In this document: positions 58,616-64,000 of the stretch, piece by piece | Layout: each line of letters starts with the position of its first letter | Numbering within the stretch: position 1 is the first letter of the stretch | From: Agriotes lineatus | Taxonomy: Eukaryota; Arthropoda; Insecta; Coleoptera; Elateridae | Length of the DNA: 64,000 nucleotides | NCBI GenBank assembly: GCA_940337035.1 | Contig: OW679203.1 | Span: 25,739,495-25,803,494, forward strand | Direction of reading: 5' to 3' | Made by a program: the position numbers and the translations under genes | The notes under the pieces: generated by a model | The model's input: the letters and a program-made list of their open reading frames with translations, nothing else | Database searches by the model: none | Told to the model about the DNA's origin: nothing

Positions 58616-59470
58616 TTGTTTTTCAATCTTCTTCAGTCTAACTCGCATGACCGCAACAACAGGGGTGTGATCTGATCCTATATCTGCACCAGGATACGTT
58701 TTGACAGAGACCAATGAGTTTCTGAACCTCTTATTGATAAGAATGAAGTCAATCTAATTTCGCACAATATGGCCAGGTTCCTCCCTAGGCGATTTCCATG
58801 TATACATCCGGCGTGTGTTGCCAATGACGAAGACCTCCTCTTGACAGAGACGTACCAGCAACTCGTCTCTATCAATCGGTTTTCCTAGTCCCCACTGTCC
58901 AGTGACTGCGCTCGGCAGGCCTCTTCCAACTTTTGCATTAAAGTCACCCATAACAATATTTACATCTTCTTGTTTTGTGTACTTTAAAACATTCCTTACA
59001 TCCCCATACAAAGTTTCAACTTCTTCCTCCCGCTTGTCTGCAGTTGGGGCGTACACTTGCCCAGTATTAATGTTAACTTTGGATCCACTTAACTGGAGTA
59101 GTGCCACTCTGTTCGACTGCGGGATGAAATTGCTAACAGCTGGGTCGACAGAATTGAAGACGATGAAGCCCACCCTATTCAGGTGATTTCTCTAGTTATT
59201 ACCAGCGTAATAAATATGATGACCTTGCACAGCTTGCTTTCCATTTCCAATCCACCTCATCTCACTCACTCCTAGAATATCCAGTTTTATCCTTTCCATT
59301 TCCTTCAAGACGCACTCCACTTTTCCAAATTGATATAAACTTCTTACGTTCCACGTAGCAAGTTTCTTCGTCGTATTTCTCTTCACAACAGCGTTTAAAA
59401 CTGTTCCCCCCGGAAATCCGAATGGGGGACTTACTCCGGAATTTAATTTAGTAGGGAGGTGATCCATCAT
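58616..59470 (-). pseudogene. RTE-like endonuclease (exonuclease-endonuclease-phosphatase fold)
   Basis: An apurinic-type endonuclease that would nick target DNA for LINE insertion. In one frame: LATWNVRSLYQFGKVE (N-terminal strand with the first Asn), EMRWIGNG with the Glu of the catalytic site, GQVYAPT, VNIVMGDFNAKVG (Asp and Asn of the active site), and after a TAG at 58751-58753 ILINKRFRNSL and IGSDHTPVV with the final Ser-Asp-His. Two nonsense codons (59189-59191 and 58751-58753) inactivate it, but all signature residues are still there, so decay is moderate. In mammals this endonuclease family gave rise to the CFDP2-type annotation; here it is simply part of a LINE. Confidence 0.85.
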
Positions 59471-59490
59471 GCTGATAGTGGAGGTGTCTT

Positions 59491-59577
59491 AATTAGAAGC
59501 AATAAAACGCAGTAGTCTTCTCCACGTACATAAATAATGTACGTGGAGAAGACTACTGCGTTTTATTGCTTCTAATT
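59491..59577. repeat. Perfect hairpin with 41-bp arms in the LINE 5' region
   Basis: 59491-59531 and 59537-59577 are exact reverse complements around the 5-nt loop AAATA. The outer bases read AATTAGAAGCAATAAAACGC. It lies just upstream of the LINE reading frame, so it is either a structured leader or an inverted duplication made during reverse transcription. Confidence 0.95.
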
Positions 59578-60051
59578 TAATTTAGTATCAAACGTAGCCA
59601 TGATTATTGTACTAGGGAATTAGATAATGCAGTGGTTTCCCGTTGCCTACTGCATTCTTATGCCGTTGGCTCCACTGTTGAGTTCATCCGTCTTCGGGGC
59701 CGGTTTCTCAACCCCTGGACAAAAGAGCGTCCATCACAAGGCACAGGTCCTTGTGTTGTTCGCTTATACCGGCTCACTCTCGGTCAATTGAAGCCAATAA
59801 CATGCATCATTTGCAAGTTTCCTTCCTGTTGCTAGTTTTGGTCGGCCCCGGGTATTTGATTTCCCCGGTACCAGCCATATCTGGCGAGCATTCCCCTATC
59901 CTCCACCTGGAGAGGTGCCCGATGGGGAATCTAGCAACCCCACACTGTAATAATAATTCGGAAATCTATCTGAGGTGTAGAGGCTTATCTTGGTCTTCTT
60001 TTTGGTCATCGAGTTTTGCAATTTGTTGCAACTTTGTGTCCTTTAATGATA

Positions 60052-60525
60052 CGTGGGTGGGCTGAAAAGTGCACACACAATTACCTAGGGAGACGCGTAT
60101 GGTTGTATTTGAAAGCTACATCTTTCCTTTATGCTCATGCCAAGTTTGAAGAAGTTTCGTTACTAGTTGGTTTTTTAGTAGCGGAAGTATGGAGACGTGT
60201 TCTCGTGATATGTCAACGCAGTAGTCCTACAAACAGTATCGTCACAATAAACGGCCTTTAAACGGCTTTGAATCTCAGTAGGAATTAGGTTTTCAGCAGT
60301 TAAAAATTCTTTAACCGGGCGCAGTTTAAGTCACGTTGACATATTACGAGAACACGTCTCCATACTTTCGCTACTAAAAAAAAACGATTGGTGAACGAAA
60401 CTCCTTCAAACTTGGCATGCGCATAAAGGGAGGACGTAGCTTCCGATTACAACCATGAGCGTTTTCGTAGGTCTTTGCGTACGCGTTCTACAAGCATCTG
60501 TACATTACTTTTCAGCCCACCCACG
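60052..60525. mobile_element. Mariner-type MITE or deleted mariner ends
   Basis: 474 bp with 19-bp perfect terminal inverted repeats CGTGGGTGGGCTGAAAAGT (60052-60070 and 60507-60525) flanked by TA on both sides (60050-60051, 60526-60527). Beyond the tips the arms stay similar but diverged for about 150 bp (TGCCAAGTTTGAAG and ATGGAGACGTGTTCTCG in both). GGCTGA(A/T)AAGT-type tips are typical of mariner. No transposase motif. Confidence 0.85.
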
Positions 60526-60731
60526 TAGTTGTTGAGCTTGAAATAATGCAAGCTAAAATATGAGCTAGGATGGCTCTTTTTTAATTTGATTTCAAATCCA
60601 TGTTACGATTTTTATATTAGTGACCCCTAATTGAATTACCTCCATTGCTCTTCTGTAGCTCTATATCTCCACGGTTTTCAGTTTGTTGTTGTCTGTTTTC
60701 CCCATAGTCCATATGCCCCACAGGTATATCA

Positions 60732-60892
60732 AAACACATTCAGATGAAAGTATTAAGTTCTAAGGGAATAAAGAAAAGATGAAGTATTGCGATGTATCTT
60801 CAATAAAAACGTCAACACATTCAGATGAAAGTATTAAGTTCTAAGGGAATAAAGCAAAGATGAAGTATTGCGATGTATCTTCAATAAAAACG
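60732..60892. repeat. 81-bp tandem duplication
   Basis: Two adjacent copies, the first with AAAGAAAAG and the second with AAAGCAAAG as the main difference. Recent local duplication; no coding meaning. Confidence 0.9.
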
Positions 60893-61844
60893 TAAACCTT
60901 GAAGCAGGCACGGTTAATCCAACATATCTAATTTACTCATAATTAGAATCATGCTTATTTTCATTTCCCATCTCGCACAATAAATTAATTTTGATTCGAA
61001 AAGGAATTGGAATGCTCAATCCTGAATACTTCTCAGAACAGCGTTTATATTGAAAGTTTACTTTAGCTTATGAGAGATTTATATGAGTGTTAAGCTTCAC
61101 AAATCCTGCACAAAATAGTACAAATGTGAAGTGATCTGCGACACTGTGAAACGGATTGCTCCGAAATCGTTGCTTGAATATGAAAAAGAGGTTTATGCTC
61201 CCACTGCAATCGACTTCTAAGCAGAACTTGTATGCAAACACGCCTTTGTCGACAGCCCCGAATCGGAAAGTTTACGTCGAACTTGTTTACTTAACTTTTA
61301 CAAAGCGACGTGTTTTCTATATTACTGGGACACTGGTGGATAACAAACTAAAAAGGAAGCTCAAGCGTCCATTTTATGTACAGCTGTCTACACCTATAAA
61401 ATAGATTTACAATACACATATTTTAGTTCAGATGCTACTCAATAATTCAGGATCTAAAGTCAACAACGTTGGAAGCAGTAAAATCCCAACGTAAAAAAAT
61501 CAATTTCTAAAACTTTAGGTCATAATCTGGTTACAAAAGCAACACGAAATGTAAATTTTAAGAATGTAACAAAGCAAAATTGGTGCATCTGTATAAACTG
61601 GCAATACTACATCGAGTGGAGTTTATTATTTAGGTCGCTGTACTTCGCAATTTTGAATGAATTTTTAAGTGCATTTGTCAATGTTCCAGTAAACAAATCT
61701 CAAATCTTCGCTAAGTTATGTGAATGTAAAGACCTTTACCTTTGAATCTGCACCGTTAAAATTATATAATTTGTTAAAACTATTCGAGAACAAATCAATT
61801 GTCATCATCAGCCCTGCGTTACAATATTGCTTGTTACTTCCTTT
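60893..61844. other. No recognisable gene
   Basis: AT-rich; one 82-codon frame (61156-61404) without motifs. Confidence 0.4.
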
Positions 61845-62332
61845 TACTACTATAAAGGAAGTATTGGATTCACCCCAAAAATTCGAAATTGAGTTTTCAA
61901 CAGATCTTCACGTTTTAGAGTCCCCTGATCCCAAAAAACATATTTTTTTTTCATTGGTCTGTCTGTCTGCCTGTCTGTCTGTGTGTCTGTGTGTCTGTCT
62001 GTGAACAGAATATCTCAAAAACGAAAAGAGGTATGGCATTGAAAATTCATATTTAAGTTTTGTGTACTATGTAGATGAGACAGCAAGCTTTTGAAAAAAA
62101 TCGCATAACCGGAAGTAGGTGTTTACTCTTGTGATTTTTCAGTTTTTTTCGATTTTTTCAAAAACGGCTCTAACGATTTTTTTTAAATTTTACATTTTTC
62201 TTACATTTTTAATGTGTATTGATGTGAGATAGGTGATTTTCCAGTTGAATACTTCTAAAGTGGGTTTCTTTTGTTTTTTTTCTATTTTTTTTATTAACTC
62301 CTATTTTAAATAAATCACCCGGTATATTATTA
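61845..62332 (+). repeat. Dispersed repeat with (CTGT)n core
   Basis: AAGGAAGTATTG, CAGATCTTCACGTTTTAGAG, a (CTGT/GTGT) run at 61957-62002, and an AAAACGGCTCTAACGATTTT segment follow in order. The first half matches the minus strand of 5648-5935. The right end AAATCACCCGGTATA recalls the CACCCTGTATA ends of the palindromic family. Translation of the CTGT run gives only a low-complexity peptide. Confidence 0.55.
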
Positions 62333-63210
62333 CATTTTTGAATTCACCTTAAAATTCTAGAGAAAATTTGTCTCTTCAACTAACACTCGATTTTGTACCG
62401 TTTTTGTAGAATTTGTAATTTTTGAAAATTTTTAACAAATGGTTAAAAATTAAAAATGAAATCTTTGACTAATTATAAGATCACTGTAAAAGGAAGTTGT
62501 GTGAGTGTATCACACCAGATTTTTTTTCTATTTCACTTAGTTTCTTTTCCGATAAATATTTATGGATTATAAAGTGAGTAGCGATGCTACACGACAAAGT
62601 GCAGCCGCGTAACACTCATTCCGGCTAAAATAGTCTCTGAATTGAAGTTTTCATTTTTCTGTCACCGCTTTGTTCTATAATAGAAGTACAAAGTTTGATT
62701 CATGACCTATTTTATATGTATCAGATTTGTCTGAGCTGGGCCAAATTATAGACAATTTTAATAACTAGCAGTGGCGTGACGTTCCGTGGCGATGCACAAC
62801 AAAAAGATTCATAATTAGTTACGTATAGTGGTGCAATCTACGACCGGTAAATTCTGGTGTCAGCAAGAAGACCTGGAAATACGCAAAAGGCGCCCTAAAT
62901 AAACACAGCAGAAATGTGTAATTGTATAAATTGTATATTGTGGTGCAATCCACAACGGGAAATTTGTAGAACTCCAAACAAGCCTGAAGGCTTTTTACAA
63001 TAAGAACGGTATATACTTATTTTCCTGTGAATGCGACTGATTTCTTAATGGCGTCACAATTTGTCACCAATCGAATGGGAAATGTTTACGACGTGCAAAA
63101 CTTCAATATGGTTTTAAATCAAACAATACAGGCACGGTGATCGATTCCAAGCATCTACGATTTCCCTACGTAAAGTTGGTATTCCTTCCTTGGCAGTCTA
63201 TAAGCGCTCG
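62333..63210. other. No recognisable gene
   Basis: A diverged partial copy of the dispersed repeat start (GGAAGTTGTGTGAGTGTATC) is at about 62492. GTGGTGCAATC strings at about 62829 and 62940 repeat each other. Confidence 0.35.
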
Positions 63211-63640
63211 CTGCTGTGAGTGTAAGAGAGAGTAGTCCAGTCATAGTGGTTCAACTTGGTTAGAGGTTTGAAAATCAGTGCGCAGAATACGGGACGCTTG
63301 AAGGGGTGATAGCCGCACCGGTTGGCTAGTAATTTTACAGGAGCCCCGCACGTACACTGTCCAATGCCAAGAACACACCTAGCTCAAGGAACGTTCAGCT
63401 AGGACCCTTGCTGTTCTTCAGCAGCTCTGACGAACTTCCTGCTGTAAATGCGAGAGGGAATGGTCCAGTCATGGCGGTGCAAATAGGTTAAGAGCTGAAA
63501 ATTGGAGTGCATGATACGTGATGTTTAAATGGGTAGTAGCCGAATCGACTAGCGTTCTTGGCCAGCCTAGAAGAACCTGCTGCTATGAGTGCGAGAGAGA
63601 GTGGTCCACTCACAGTGGAAAAAGTTTAGCTGCACCTTTG
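63211..63640. repeat. Degenerate tandem array, three units
   Basis: CTGCTGTGAGTG-, CTGCTGTAAATG- and CTGCTATGAGTG-type starts at 63211, 63439 and 63580 are each followed by CGAGAGAGAGTGGTCCA-like sequence. The first two units stay similar for about 115 bp. Spacings of 228 and 141 bp suggest a unit of about 140 bp with an insertion in the first interval. Confidence 0.6.
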
Positions 63641-64000
63641 CCGTTCTTGCATTATAGAGCAACATGGCGCATGAAATTTTTAATCTGTTTATAATATTAG
63701 GAGCGGCTTAGGTGGAGACTGCCACCCTTACAAAAGTTCAAAGGAAAAAACAGAAATAAAGGAATGCAAAATGCAATAAAAAAGGAAATGAAAGGCTTAA
63801 TGGATTGTAGAAAAATGTGAACAAATTGAGTTAATCCTAAAAACGACTTATCTAATATACATAGAGAGTGAAATGAAATTGCTATACTTTATGAAATACA
63901 GATATTTAAGATACCTCCAGATGATTTAAGCAACATCACACTAAACAAAAAGAAGCTGATGAAGACGTGGAAATGTTATGTAACAAGACTGCTCAAAATA
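63641..64000. other. No recognisable gene
   Basis: AT-rich sequence running to the window end. Confidence 0.4.

Larger units (their letters stand above)
57658..59955 (-). mobile_element. RTE-like LINE with reverse transcriptase deleted
   Basis: Minus-strand non-LTR retrotransposon. From high to low coordinate: a 5' region (about 59955-59471), an endonuclease frame with two nonsense codons, a linker region, a patch of about 140 bp of unrelated sequence (about 57890-58028), the ORF2 C-terminus (57873-57685), and a 3' tail of GAA repeats (57658-57674). The approximately 500-residue RT domain is missing between linker and C-terminus. The same family's 3' end lies at 9190-9577. The 5' boundary is estimated from where recognisable leader-like sequence fades. 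Confidence 0.75.

Noticed and set aside
61957..62002. Cysteine-rich peptide from the CTGT run
   Set aside because: Translation of a microsatellite, not a gene.
1..64000. tRNA, rRNA, snRNA, CRISPR or prokaryotic operon signals
   Set aside because: No B-box-like tRNA core with a paired acceptor, no rRNA words, no regularly spaced direct repeats with unique spacers were seen.

Overview
The window reads as intergenic or intronic DNA from an arthropod, most likely an insect. It is AT-rich, almost no host reading frame longer than about 110 codons can be believed, and it is packed with eukaryotic transposable elements of types common in insect genomes (Ty3/Gypsy, Jockey-like and RTE-like LINEs, Tc1/mariner-type MITEs, a Foldback/Mutator-type element). 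I found no tRNA, rRNA, CRISPR array or prokaryotic operon. The species cannot be named from the sequence.

Layout. 0-11.3 kb: old LINE debris (reverse transcriptase fragments at 457-708 and 2770-2889, a LINE C-terminus at 3250-3453, the 3' end of an RTE-like LINE at 9190-9577, a long Jockey-like relic on the minus strand at 10198-11210) and a widespread invertebrate-type dispersed repeat at 5391-5935. 11-26 kb: mostly unique-looking AT-rich DNA with a TA-flanked MITE (16938-17123) and a candidate cis-regulatory patch near 14.1 kb. 26.1-27.8 kb: a decayed DDE transposase (plus strand) beside a decayed Gypsy pol (minus strand).

28.6-34.1 kb is the most unusual object: a 5.5-kb Foldback-like element flanked by a perfect 9-bp target-site duplication. 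Its long inverted arms are built from 282-bp tandem units. Its core carries a reading frame that looks like the C-terminal part of a ubiquitin-specific protease (peptidase C19), plus a nested 1.1-kb palindromic element. No transposase is visible, so the element is probably non-autonomous, with the protease-like gene as cargo or as a relic of the autonomous form.

34-45 kb: an old LINE relic (38095-38530), a second palindromic element of the CAGGGTG-ended type (43386-44158), and a possible small exon at 42805-42866. 45-55.3 kb: a complete, apparently intact Ty3/Gypsy retrotransposon (44954-55254). It has two 2,349-bp LTRs that look identical, a 4-bp target duplication, a tRNA-Lys-like primer binding site, one fused gag-pol frame of 1,545 codons, a polypurine tract and no env. 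Long LTRs and a single large frame recall the Drosophila Ulysses/Osvaldo type. Its parts form one replication unit: LTR promoter and polyA signal, tRNA priming, then protease, reverse transcriptase, RNase H and integrase from one polyprotein.

55.3-64 kb: an RTE-like LINE on the minus strand (about 57.66-59.95 kb) that has its endonuclease and extreme C-terminus but has lost the reverse transcriptase, with a perfect 41-bp-arm hairpin in its 5' region. A mariner-type MITE (60052-60525), an 81-bp tandem duplication, another dispersed repeat (61845-62332) and a degenerate tandem array (63211-63640) follow. Calls rest on reading motifs by eye; no similarity search was possible.
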